From Symsagittifera roscoffensis (Eukaryota; Xenacoelomorpha; Acoela; Convolutidae), in NCBI RefSeq assembly GCF_963678635.1, contig NC_087069.1, positions 18,514,660 through 18,574,659 of the forward strand: DNA of 60,000 nucleotides, given 5' to 3'. Below are positions 14,101 to 27,051 of the stretch, one piece after another. How positions within the stretch are numbered: the stretch's first letter is position 1; the number at the start of each line of letters is the position of its first letter. The notes below the pieces were generated by a model that saw only the letters and a list, made by a program, of their open reading frames with translations, was not told the origin of the DNA and did no database searches. The position numbers and the translations under genes were made by a program.

Positions 14101-17100
14101 GATATGGAAAATGATTTTTTTTCATATACCGTTTTAACGATATGGAAAACGATATTGTCCATATACGTTTAAACGATATGGAAAACGATTTATTTCATGT
14201 ATCGTTTAGATGATATGGAAAACGATATTTTTCATATAAGTTTTAACAACATGGAAAACAAAATTTTCAAATACCGTTTTAACGATATGGAAAACGATAT
14301 TGTCCATATACGTTTAAACGATATGGAAAACAATTTATTTCATGAATCGTTTGGATGATTTGGAAAACGATATTTTTCATATACGTTTCAACGATATCGA
14401 AAACATTATTTTTCTTTTACGTTTTAACGATATGGAAAACGATATTGTCCATATACGTTTAAACGATATGGAAAACGATTTATTTCATGTATCGTTTAGA
14501 TGATATGGAAAACGATATTTTTCATATAAGTTTTAACAACATGGAAAACAATGTTTTTCAGATACCGTTTTAACGATATGGAAAACGATATTGTCCATAT
14601 ACGTTTAAACGATATGGAAAACGATTTATTTCATGTATCGTTTAGATGATATGGAAAACGATATTTTTCATATAAGTTTTAACAACATGGAAAACAATTT
14701 TTTTCATATACCGTTTTAACGATATGGAAGATGATATTGTCCATATACGTTTAAACGATATGGAAAACGATTTATTTCATGAATCATTTAGATGATATGG
14801 AAAACGATATTTTTCATATACGTTTCAACGATATCAAAAACGTTATTTTTCTTTTACGTTTTAACGATATGGAGAACGATTTTTTATATATATATATACC
14901 GTTTAAACGATATGGAAAACGATATTTTTCAAATACGTTTAAACGATATGGAAAACGATATTTTTCATGTACGTTTTAACGATATCGAAAACGATATTTT
15001 TCTTTTACGTTTTAACGATACGAAAAACAATATTTTTCATATACCGTTTTGACGATATGGAAAACGATATTGTCCATATACGTTTAAACGATATGGAAAA
15101 CGATTTATTTCATGTATCGTTTTAATGATATGGAAAACGATATTTTTCATATAATTTTTAACGATATAGAAAAACGATATTTTTCATATACGTTTTAACG
15201 ATATCGAAAACGATATTTTTCATATACGTTTTAACGAAACAAAGAACGATATTTTCCATATACCGTTTTAACGATATGGAAAACGATATTTTTCATATAC
15301 CGTTTTAATGATATGGAAAACGATATTGTCCATATACGTTTAACCGATATGGAAAACTATTTGTTTCATGTATCAGTTTAATGATATGGAAAACGATAAT
15401 TTCATATACGTTTTAACGATATGGAAAACGATTTTTTTCATATACGTTTTAACGATACGAAGAACGATTTTTTCCATACACGTTTTAACGATATGGAAAA
15501 CATTATTTTTCATATACGTTTAAACGATATGGAAAACGATATTTTTCATATAAGTTTTAACAATATGGAAAACAATTTTTTTCATATAGGTTTAAACGAT
15601 ATGGAAAACGATATTTTTCATGTACGTTTTAACGATATCGAAAACGATATTTTTCTTTTCCGTTTTAACGATACGAAAAATAATTTTTTTCATACACCGT
15701 TTTGACGATTTGGAAAACGATTTTTTTTTCTTTTACCATTTTAACGATATGGAAAACGATATTTTCCATATACATTTGAACGATATGGAAAACGATATTT
15801 TTCATATACCGTTTTAATGATATGGAAAACGATATTGTTCATATACGTTTAAACGATATAAAAAACTATTTGTTTCATGTTACGTTTTAATGATATGGAA
15901 AACGATATTTTTCATATAATTTTTAACGATATGGAAAACGATATTTTTCATATACGTTTTAACGATATGGAAAACGATATTTTTCATATACGTTTTAACG
16001 ATACGAAGAACGATATTTTCCATAAACCGTTTTGACGATATGGAAAACAATTTTTTTTCATTTACCATTTTAACGATATGGAAAACGATATTTTTCATAT
16101 ACGTTTCAACGATATCAAAAACGTTATTTTTCTTTTACGTTTTAACGATATGGAGAACGATTTTTTATATATATATATATATATATACCGTTTAAACGAT
16201 ATGGAAAACGATATTTTTCAAATACGTTTAAACGATATGGAAAACGATATTTTTCATGTACGTTTTAACGATATCGAAAACGATATTTTTCTTTTACGTT
16301 TTAACGATACGAAAAACAATATTTTTCATATACCGTTTTGACGATATGGAAAACGATATTGTCCATATACGTTTAAACGATATGGAAAACGATTTATTTC
16401 ATGTATCGTTTTAATGATATGGAAAACGATATTTTTCATATAATTTTTAACGATATGGAAAACGATATTTTTCATATACGTTTTAACGATATCGAAAACG
16501 ATATTTTTCATATACGTTTTAACGAAACAAAGAACGATATTTTCCATATACCGTTTTAACGATATGGAAAACGATATTTTTCATATACCGTTTTAATGAT
16601 ATGGAAAACGATATTGTCCATATACGTTTAACCGATATGGAAAACTATTTGTTTCATGTATCAGTTTAATGATATGGAAAACGATAATTTCATATACGTT
16701 TTAACGATATGGAAAACGATATTTTTCATATACGTTTTAACGATACGAAGAACGATTTTTTCCATACATGTTTTAACGATATGGAAAACATTATTTTTCA
16801 TATACGTTTAAACGATATGGAAAACGATATTTTTCATATAAGTTTTAACAATATGGAAAACAATTTTTTTCATATAGGTTTAAACGATATGGAAAACGAT
16901 ATTTTTCATGTACGTTTTAACGATATCGAAAACGATATTTTTCTTTTCCGTTTTAACGATACGAAAAATAATTTTTTTCATACACCGTTTTGACGATTTG
17001 GAAAACGATTTTTTTTCTTTTACCATTTTAACGATATGGAAAACGATATTTTCCATATACATTTGAACGATATGGAAAACGATAACTTTCATATATCGTT

Positions 17101-18940
17101 TTAATGATATGGAAAACGATATTTCTCATATACCATTTTGACGATATGGAAAACAATTTTTTTCAAATACCGTTTTAACGATATGGAAAACGATATTGTC
17201 CATATACGTTTAAACGATATGGAAAACGATTTATTTCATGTATCGTTTAGATGATATGGAAAACGATATTTTTCATATGAGTTTTAACAACATGGAAAAC
17301 AATATTTTTCAAATACCGTTTTAACGATATGGAAAACGATATTGTCCATATACGTTTAAACGATATGGAAAACAATTTATTTCATGAATCGTTTGGATGA
17401 TTTGGAAAACGATATTTTTCATCGACGTTTCAACGATATCGAAAACATTATTTTTCTTTTTGCGTTTTAACGATATGGAGAACGATTTTTTATATATATA
17501 TACCGTTTAAACAATATGGAAAACGATATTTTCCATATACATTTGAACGATATGGAAAACGATAACTTTCATATATCGTTTTAATGATATGGAAAATTGA
17601 TATTTCTCATATACCGTTTTAATGATATGGAAAACAATTTTTTCAAATACCGTTTTAACGATATGGAAAACGATATTGTCCATATACGTTTAAACGATAT
17701 GGAAAACAATTTATTTCATGTATCGTTTAGATGATATGGAAAACGATATTTTTCAAATGAGTTTTAACAACATGGAAAACAATATTTTTCAAATACCGTT
17801 TGAACGATATGGAAAACGATATTGTCCATATACGTTTAAACGATATGGAAGACAATTTATTTCATGAATCGTTTGGATGATTTGGAAAACGATATTTTTC
17901 ATATACGTTTCAACGATATCGAAAACATTATTTTTCTTTTACGTTTTAACGATATGGAGAACAATTTTTTATATATAAAAACCGTTTAAACAATATGGAA
18001 AACGATATTTTTCATATACGTTTGAACAATATGGAAAACGATAACTTTCTTATATCGTTTTAATGATATGAAAATTGATATTTTTCATATACCGTTTTAA
18101 CGATATGGAAAACGATTTGTTTCATATACCGTTTCAACGATTTGGAAAACGATATTGTCCATATACGTTTAAATGATATGGAAGACGATTTATTTCATGT
18201 ATCGTTTTAATGATACGGAAATCGATATTTTTCATATACTGTTTTAACGATATGGAAAACGATTTTTTCATATACCGTTTTAACGATATGGAAAACGATA
18301 TTTTCCACATACGTTTGAACGATATGGAAAACGATAATTTTCATATATCGTTTTAATGATCTGGAAAACGATTGTTTTCATACACGTTTTAACGATATGG
18401 AAAACTTTTTTTTCATATCTGTTTAAGCGATATGGAAAACGATATTTTTCATATACCGCTTTAACGATATTTAAAACGATATTTTCCTTATACGTTTGAA
18501 CGATATGAAAAACGATAATTTTCCTATATCGTTTTAATGATCTGGAAAACGATTTTTTTCATATACGTTTAAACGATATGGAAAACAATATTTTTCATGT
18601 AGGGTTGAACGATATGGAAAACGATATTTTTCTTATACGTTTTAACGACATCGAAAATGATATTTTTCATATATCGTTTTAACGATATGGAAAACAATGT
18701 TTTCCATATGCGTTTAAACGATATGGAAAACGATATTTTTCATATATCATTTTAGCGGTATGGAAAACAATTTTTTTCATAAACGTTTAAATGTTATGGA
18801 AAACATTATTTTTCATATACGTTTAAAGGATATGGAAAAAGATATTTTTCATGTACGTTTTAGCAATATGGAAAACGATATTTTTCATATACTGTTTTAA
18901 GGATATGGAAAACGATATTTTTCATAAACCGTTTTAATGA
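8113..18940. repeat. 36-bp monomer satellite, left block of the intronic array
   Basis: The array is built from monomers close to the 36-mer that starts cgttttaacgatatgg, continues aaaacgatattttt and ends catata; about 300 monomers fit here. Variants repeat in a fixed order: a monomer with 'gatacgaagaacg', one with 'catttaccattttaacg', one with 'aaaaactatttgtttcatg'. Because 36 is a multiple of 3, frames stay open on both strands, which gives false peptides of 12-residue period: RFNDMENDIFHI on plus and YMKNIVFHIVKT on minus. These are not treated as genes. Monomers here are diverged from one another, but multi-monomer blocks are nearly identical. The whole block lies inside the intron between 8084 and 32882. 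Confidence 0.95.
8431..12619. repeat. Higher-order repeat of 9, 10 or 11 monomers
   Basis: A distinctive variant monomer containing 'aaaaactatttgtttcatg' occurs at about 8431, 8796, 9125, 9456, 9808, 10172, 10500, 10830, 11158, 11488, 11890, 12291 (as ctaattg) and 12619. The spacings are 365, 329, 331, 352, 364, 328, 330, 328, 330, 402, 401 and 328 bp. Most of these equal 9, 10 or 11 monomers of about 36 bp, so whole monomers were gained or lost while the block amplified. This is the organisation expected from unequal crossover or replication slippage of a multi-monomer unit. Confidence 0.85.
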
Positions 18941-19930
18941 ACCATTTCGACTTTTTTTGATAAACATATGTGTCCTACTATGTTTATCCGATAAGAGACA
19001 CGATGCTGTCTCTTATTTTGATACTGTCATTGCAAAAACCTTTAACCCAAATGTTTATTTTAATGTTTCCGTCTATATATCACATTGAAGCCCTTTTAGT
19101 CGGTGATAATATATATTTAATCAGCTACTATTATATAGCGCTAATAATTTGCGCTTATTTTCCCGATTTTCGATACGAAAGTAACGGAATATTTGTGCTC
19201 GGGGTGGGTTTTTTTCCTTTAGACAATTTTCGACTTACTAACTAGCCATTTTTGACGGAATTTATTTAAATCATTCGAAAGCTATTGTTGTCCTGAGCTT
19301 AAATATGATAAAATATTTCACCTGTAATCGTTTTTCATTAAGTTATGAATGTTTAAAGATTGCAACTTTGGCCATTTTGGTTAATTTGGGATAATTAACG
19401 CGCGATGTAAATTTTCATATACGTTTTAACGATACGAAGAACAATTTTTTCCGTACACGTTTTAACGATATGGAAAACATTATTTTTCATTTACATTTAA
19501 ACGATATGGAAAACGATATTTTTCATATAAGTTTTAACAATATGGAAAACAACTTTTTTCATATAGGTTTAAACGATATGGAAAACGATTTATTTCATGT
19601 ATCGTTTTAATGATACGGAAATCGATATTTTTCATATACTGTTTTAACGATATGGAAAACGATTTTTTCATATACCGTTTTAACGATATGGAAAACGATA
19701 TTTTCCACATACGTTTGAACGATATGGAAAACGATAATTTTCATATATCGTTTTAGTGATCTGGAAAACGATTGTTTTCATACACGTTTTAACGATATGG
19801 AAAACTTTTTTTTTCATATACGTTTAAGCGATATGGAAAACGATATTTATCATATACCGCTTTAACGATATTTAAAACGATATTTTCCTGATACGTTTGA
19901 ACGATATGAAAAACGATAATTTTCCTATAT
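14748..19930. repeat. Tandem segmental duplication inside the satellite, copy 1 (5183 bp)
   Basis: Everything from 14748 to 19930, including the non-satellite island at 18941-19410, is repeated directly after it from 19931. Matching landmarks are offset by 5183 bp in the first part (for example 14779 and 19962, 15421 and 20604, 15880 and 21063) and by 6240 bp in the later part (16709 and 22949, 18970 and 25210). The left breakpoint is sharp: from 14748 and from 19931 both read cgtttaaacgatatgg, while the bases before differ. By eye the copies differ only by scattered single bases and by TA-run length, which suggests a recent event. Confidence 0.85.
18941..19410 (+). repeat. Non-satellite island 1, with 5' part of the Helentron-like element
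   Basis: A 470-bp island breaks the 36-bp array. Its first about 215 bp are unique to the islands and hold a perfect inverted repeat at 18991-19016 (ATAAGAGACA, six-base loop, TGTCTCTTAT). From about 19159 it matches the 5' half of the dispersed element family (cgatacgaaagtaacgg, then tttgtgctcggggtggg) and stops at ...gcgcgatgtaa, where satellite resumes. An open frame of 91 codons crosses both parts, but it runs into transposon sequence and is stopped in island 3, so it is not called as a gene. Confidence 0.85.
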
Positions 19931-22900
19931 CGTTTAAACGATATGGAAAACGATTTATTTCATGAATCATTTAGATGATATGGAAAACGATATTTTTCAT
20001 ATACGTTTCAACGATATCAAAAACGTTATTTTTCTTTTACGTTTTAACGATATGGAGAACGATTTTTTATATATATATATACCGTTTAAACGATATGGAA
20101 AACGATATTTTTCAAATACGTTTAAACGATATGGAAAACGATATTTTTCATGTACGTTTTAACGATATCGAAAACGATATGTTTCTTTTACGTTTTAACG
20201 ATACGAAAAACAATATTTTTCATATACCGTTTTGACGATATGGAAAACGATATTGTCCATATACGTTTAAACGATATGGAAAACGATTTATTTCATGTAT
20301 CGTTTTAATGATATGGAAAACGATATTTTTCATATAATTTTTAACGATATAGAAAAACGATATTTTTCATATACGTTTTAACGATATCGAAAACGATATT
20401 TTTCATATACGTTTTAACGAAACAAAGAACGATATTTTCCATATACCGTTTTAACGATATGGAAAACGATATTTTTCATATACCGTTTTAATGATATGGA
20501 AAACGATATTGTCCATATACGTTTAACCGATATGGAAAACTATTTGTTTCATGTATCAGTTTAATGATATGGAAAACGATAATTTCATATACGTTTTAAC
20601 GATATGGAAAACGATTTTTTTCATATACGTTTTAACGATACGAAGAACGATTTTTTCCATACACGTTTTAACGATATGGAAAACATTATTTTTCATATAC
20701 GTTTAAACGATATGGAAAACGATATTTTTCATATAAGTTTTAACAATATGGAAAACAATTTTTTTCATATAGGTTTAAACGATATGGAAAACGATATTTT
20801 TCATGTACGTTTTAACGATATCGAAAACGATATTTTTCTTTTCCGTTTTAACGATACGAAAAATAATTTTTTTCATACACCGTTTTGACGATTTGGAAAA
20901 CGATTTTTTTTTCTTTTACCATTTTAACGATATGGAAAACGATATTTTCCATATACATTTGAACGATATGGAAAACGATATTTTTCATATACCGTTTTAA
21001 TGATATGGAAAACGATATTGTTCATATACGTTTAAACGATATAAAAAACTATTTGTTTCATGTTACGTTTTAATGATATGGAAAACGATATTTTTCATAT
21101 AATTTTTAACGATATGGAAAACGATATTTTTCATATACGTTTTAACGATATGGAAAACGATATTTTTCATATACGTTTTAACGATACGAAGAACGATATT
21201 TTCCATAAACCGTTTTGACGATATGGAAAACAATTTTTTTTCATTTACCATTTTAACGATATGGAAAACGATATTTTTCATATACGTTTCAACGATATCA
21301 AAAACGTTATTTTTCTTTTACGTTTTAACGATACGAAAAATAATTTTTTTCATACACCGTTTTGACGATTTGGAAAACGATTTTTTTTTCTTTTACCATT
21401 TTAACGATATGGAAAACGATATTTTCCATATACATTTGAACGATATGGAAAACGATATTTTTCATATACCGTTTTAATGATATGGAAAACGATATTGTTC
21501 ATATACGTTTAAACGATATAAAAAACTATTTGTTTCATGTTACGTTTTAATGATATGGAAAACGATATTTTTCATATAATTTTTAACGATATGGAAAACG
21601 ATATTTTTCATATACGTTTTAACGATATGGAAAACGATATTTTTCATATACGTTTTAACGATACGAAGAACGATATTTTCCATAAACCGTTTTGACGATA
21701 TGGAAAACAATTTTTTTTCATTTACCATTTTAACGATATGGAAAACGATATTTTTCATATACGTTTTAACGATACGAAGAACGATATTTTCCATAAACCG
21801 TTTTGACGATATGGAAAACAATTTTTTTTCATTTACCATTTTAACGATATGGAAAACGATATTTTTCATATACGTTTCAACGATATCAAAAACGTTATTT
21901 TTCTTTTACGTTTTAACGATACGAAAAATAATTTTTTTCATACACCGTTTTGACGATTTGGAAAACGATTTTTTTTTCTTTTACCATTTTAACGATATGG
22001 AAAACGATATTTTCCATATACATTTGAACGATATGGAAAACGATATTTTTCATATACCGTTTTAATGATATGGAAAACGATATTGTTCATATACGTTTAA
22101 ACGATATAAAAAACTATTTGTTTCATGTTACGTTTTAATGATATGGAAAACGATATTTTTCATATAATTTTTAACGATATGGAAAACGATATTTTTCATA
22201 TACGTTTTAACGATATGGAAAACGATATTTTTCATATACGTTTTAACGATACGAAGAACGATATTTTCCATAAACCGTTTTGACGATATGGAAAACAATT
22301 TTTTTTCATTTACCATTTTAACGATATGGAAAACGATATTTTTCATATACGTTTCAACGATATCAAAAACGTTATTTTTCTTTTACGTTTTAACGATATG
22401 GAGAACGATTTTTTATATATATATATACCGTTTAAACGATATGGAAAACGATATTTTTCAAATACGTTTAAACGATATGGAAAACGATATTTTTCATGTA
22501 CGTTTTAACGATATCGAAAACGATATTTTTCTTTTACGTTTTAACGATACGAAAAACAATATTTTTCATATACCGTTTTGACGATATGGAAAACGATATT
22601 GTCCATATACGTTTAAACGATATGGAAAACGATTTATTTCATGTATCGTTTTAATGATATGGAAAACGATATTTTTCATATAATTTTTAACGATATGGAA
22701 AACGATATTTTTCATATACGTTTTAACGATATCGAAAACGATATTTTTCATATACGTTTTAACGAAACAAAGAACGATATTTTCCATATACCGTTTTAAC
22801 GATATGGAAAACGATATTTTTCACATACCGTTTTAATGATATGGAAAACGATATTGTCCATATACGTTTAACCGATATGGAAAACTATTTGTTTCATGTA

Positions 22901-25180
22901 TCAGTTTAATGATATGGAAAACGATAATTTCATATACGTTTTAACGATATGGAAAACGATATTTTTCATATACGTTTTAACGATACGAAGAACGATTTTT
23001 TCCATACATGTTTTAACGATATGGAAAACATTATTTTTCATATACGTTTAAACGATATGGAAAACGATATTTTTCATATAAGTTTTAACAATATGGAAAA
23101 CAATTTTTTTCATATAGGTTTAAACGATATGGAAAACGATATTTTTCATGTACGTTTTAACGATATCGAAAACGATATTTTTCTTTTCCGTTTTAACGAT
23201 ACGAAAAATAATTTTTTTCATACACCGTTTTGACGATTTGGAAAACGATTTTTTTTCTTTTACCATTTTAACGATATGGAAAACGATATTTTCCATATAA
23301 ATTTGAACGATATGGAAAACGATAACTTTCATATATCGTTTTAATGATATGGAAAACGATATTTCTCATATACCATTTTGACGATATGGAAAACAATTTT
23401 TTTCAAATACCGTTTTAACGATATGGAAAACGATATTGTCCATATACGTTTAAACGATATGGAAAACGATTTATTTCATGTATCGTTTAGATGATATGGA
23501 AAACGATATTTTTCATATGAGTTTTAACAACATGGAAAACAATATTTTTCAAATACCGTTTTAACGATATGGAAAACGATATTGTCCATATACGTTTAAA
23601 CGATATGGAAAACAATTTATTTCATGAATCGTTTGGATGATTTGGAAAACGATATTTTTCATATACGTTTCAACGATATCGAAAACATTATTTTTCTTTT
23701 TGCGTTTTAACGATATGGAGAACGATTTTTTATATATATATACCGTTTAAACAATATGGAAAACGATATTTTCCATATACATTTGAACGATATGGAAAAC
23801 GATAACTTTCATATATCGTTTTAATCATATGGAAAATTGATATTTCTCATATACCGTTTTAATGATATGGAAAACAATTTTTTCAAATACCGTTTTAACG
23901 ATATGGAAAACGATATTGTCCATATACGTTTAAACGATATGGAAAACGATTTATTTCATGTATCGTTTAGATGATATGGAAAACGATATTTTTCAAATGA
24001 GTTTTAACAACATGGAAAACAATATTTTTCAAATACCGTTTGAACGATATGGAAAACGATATTGTCCATATACGTTTAAACGATATGGAAGACAATTTAT
24101 TTCATGAATCGTTTGGATGATTTGGAAAACGATATTTTTCATATACGTTTCAACGATATCGAAAACATTATTTTTCTTTTACGTTTTAACGATATGGAGA
24201 ACAATTTTTTATATATAAAAACCGTTTAAACAATATGGAAAACGATATTTTTCATATACGTTTGAACAATATGGAAAACGATAACTTTCTTATATCGTTT
24301 TAATGATATGAAAATTGATATTTTTCATATACCGTTTTAACGATATGGAAAACGATTTGTTTCATATACCGTTTCAACGATTTGGAAAACGATATTGTCC
24401 ATATACGTTTAAATGATATGGAAGACGATTTATTTCATGTATCGTTTTAATGATACGGAAATCGATATTTTTCATATACTGTTTTAACGATATGGAAAAC
24501 GATTTTTTCATATACCGTTTTAACGATATGGAAAACGATATTTTCCACATACGTTTGAACGATATGGAAAACGATAATTTTCATATATCGTTTTAATGAT
24601 CTGGAAAACGATTGTTTTCATACACGTTTTAACGATATGGAAAACTTTTTTTTCATATACGTTTAAGCGATATGGAAAACGATATTTTTCATATACCGCT
24701 TTAACGATATTTAAAACGATATTTTCCTTATACGTTTGAACGATATGAAAAACGATAATTTTCCTATATCGTTTTAATGATCTGGAAAACGATTTTTTTC
24801 ATATACGTTTAAACGATATGGAAAACAATATTTTTCATGTAGGGTTGAACGATATGGAAAACGATATTTTTCTTATACGTTTTAACGACATCGAAAATGA
24901 TATTTTTCATATATCGTTTTAACGATATGGAAAACAATGTTTTCCATATGCGTTTAAACGATATGGAAAACGATATTTTTCATATATCATTTTAGCGGTA
25001 TGGAAAACAATTTTTTTCATAAACGTTTAAATGTTATGGAAAACATTATTTTTCATATACGTTTAAAGGATATGGAAAAAGATATTTTTCATGTACGTTT
25101 TAGCAATATGGAAAACGATATTTTTCATATACTGTTTTAAGGATATGGAAAACGATATTTTTCATAAACCGTTTTAATGA
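19411..25180. repeat. 36-bp monomer satellite, second block
   Basis: This is the same monomer family as the left block, about 160 monomers, and most of it belongs to copy 2 of the segmental duplication. It contains variant monomers with TA runs (near 20069-20082 and 22414-22427) and monomers ending in 'atggagaacg'. TA-run length differs between duplicate copies, for example near 16168-16188 compared with its partner near 22410. Confidence 0.95.
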
Positions 25181-26170
25181 ACCATTTCGACTTTTTTTGA
25201 TAAACATATGTGTCCTACTATGTTTATCCGATAAGAGACACGATGCTGTCTCTTATTTTGATACTGTCATTGCAAAAACCTTTAACCCAAATGTTTATTT
25301 TAATGTTTCCGTCTATATATCACATTGAAGCCCTTTTAGTCGGTGATAATATATATTTAATCAGCTACTATTATATAGCGCTAATAATTAGCGCTTATTT
25401 TCCCGATTTTCGATACGAAAGTAACGGAATATTTGTGCTCGGGGTGGGTTTTTTTCCTTTAGACAATTTTCGACTTACTAACTAGCCATTTTTGACGGAA
25501 TTTATTTAAATCATTCGAAAGCTATTGTTGTCCTGAGCTTAAATATGATAAAATATTTCACCTGTAATCGTTTTTCATTAAGTTATGAATGTTTAAAGAT
25601 TGCAACTTTGGCCATTTTGGTTAATTTGGGATAATTAACGCGCGATGTAAATTTTCATATACGTTTTAACGATACGAAGAACAATTTTTTCCGTACACGT
25701 TTTAACGATATGGAAAACATTATTTTTCATTTACGTTTAAACGATATGGAAAACGATATTTTTCATATAAGTTTTAACAATATGGAAAACAACTTTTTTC
25801 ATATAGGTTTAAACGATATGGAAAACGATTTATTTCATGTATCGTTTTAATGATACGGAAATCGATATTTTTCATATACTGTTTTAACGATATGGAAAAC
25901 GATTTTTTCATATACCGTTTTAACGATATGGAAAACGATATTTTCCACATACGTTTGAACGATATGGAAAACGATAATTTTCATATATCGTTTTAGTGAT
26001 CTGGAAAACGATTGTTTTCATACACGTTTTAACGATATGGAAAACTTTTTTTTTCATATACGTTTAAGCGATATGGAAAACGATATTTATCATATACCGC
26101 TTTAACGATATTTAAAACGATATTTTCCTGATACGTTTGAACGATATGAAAAACGATAATTTTCCTATAT
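19931..26170. repeat. Tandem segmental duplication inside the satellite, copy 2 (6240 bp)
   Basis: This is the second copy of 14748-19930, longer by 1057 bp. The extra length is two additional direct copies of a small block: the same minus-frame landmark occurs at 21063, 21540 and 22128, 477 and 588 bp apart, against once at 15880 in copy 1. 477 plus 588 minus 8 bp of TA-run difference gives exactly 1057. The right end falls at 26170, where sequence resumes with cgttttaatgatctgg. Confidence 0.85.
25181..25650 (+). repeat. Non-satellite island 2
   Basis: A copy of island 1, offset by exactly 6240 bp as part of the segmental duplication. It is almost identical; one visible difference is tttgcgc in island 1 against ttagcgc here, near 25388. 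It includes the same 10-bp-arm inverted repeat and the same truncated dispersed element. Confidence 0.85.
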
Positions 26171-26581
26171 CGTTTTAATGATCTGGAAAACGATTTTTTT
26201 CATATACGTTTAAACGATATGGAAAACAATATTTTTCATGTGGGGTTAAACGATATGGAAAACGATATTTTTCTTATACGTTTTAACGACATCGAAAAAG
26301 ATATTTTTCATATATCGTTTTAACGATATGGAAAACAATGTTTTCCATATGCGTTTAAACGATATGGAAAACGATATTTTTCATATATCATTTTAGCGGT
26401 ATGGAAAACAATTTTTTTCATAAACGTTTAAATGTTATGGAAAACATTATTTTTCATATACGTTTAAACGATATGGAAAAAGATATTTTTCATGTACGTT
26501 TTAGCGATATGGAAAACGATATTTTTCATATACTGTTTTAAGGATATGGAAAACGATATTTTTCATAAACCGTTTTAATGA
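25651..26581. repeat. 36-bp monomer satellite, third block
   Basis: About 26 monomers between islands 2 and 3. The order of variant monomers matches the block just left of island 1 (for example the 'gatacggaaatcg' monomer), so block plus island forms a larger repeat of roughly 1.4 kb. Confidence 0.9.
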
Positions 26582-27051
26582 ACCATTTCGCCTTTTTTTG
26601 ATAAACATATGTGTCCTACTATGTTTATCCAATAAGAGACACGATGCTGTCTCTTATTTTGATACTGTCATTGCAAAAACCTTTAACCCATATATTTATT
26701 TTATTGTTTCCGTCTATATATCACATTGAAGCCCTTTTAGTCGGTGATAATATATATTTAATCAGCTAATATTATATAGCGCTATTATTTAGCGCTTATT
26801 TTCCCGATTTTCGATACGAAAGTAACGGAATATTTGTGCTCGGGGTGGGTTTTTTTCCTTTAGACAATTTTCGACTTACTAACTAGCCATTTTTGACGGA
26901 ATTTATTTAAATCATTCGAAAGCTATTGTTGTCCTGAGCTTAAATTTGATAAAATATTTCACCTGTAATCGTTTTTCATTAAGTTATGAATGTTTAAAGA
27001 TTGCAACTTTGGCCATTTTGGTTAATTTGGGATAATTAACGCGCAATATAA
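26582..27051 (+). repeat. Non-satellite island 3
   Basis: This island has the same structure as islands 1 and 2 but is more diverged. The long open frame of the other islands is stopped here (agctaatat near 26765). It ends at ...gcgcaatataa before satellite resumes. Confidence 0.85.

Noticed and set aside
8113-18940. CRISPR-like array of repeats and spacers
   Set aside because: There are no unique spacers; neighbouring monomers are variants of one sequence, and the setting is an animal intron.
18970-19245. 91-codon hydrophobic frame in the islands (also 25210 and 32192)
   Set aside because: It needs a GTG start, runs half through transposon sequence, and has a stop in island 3.
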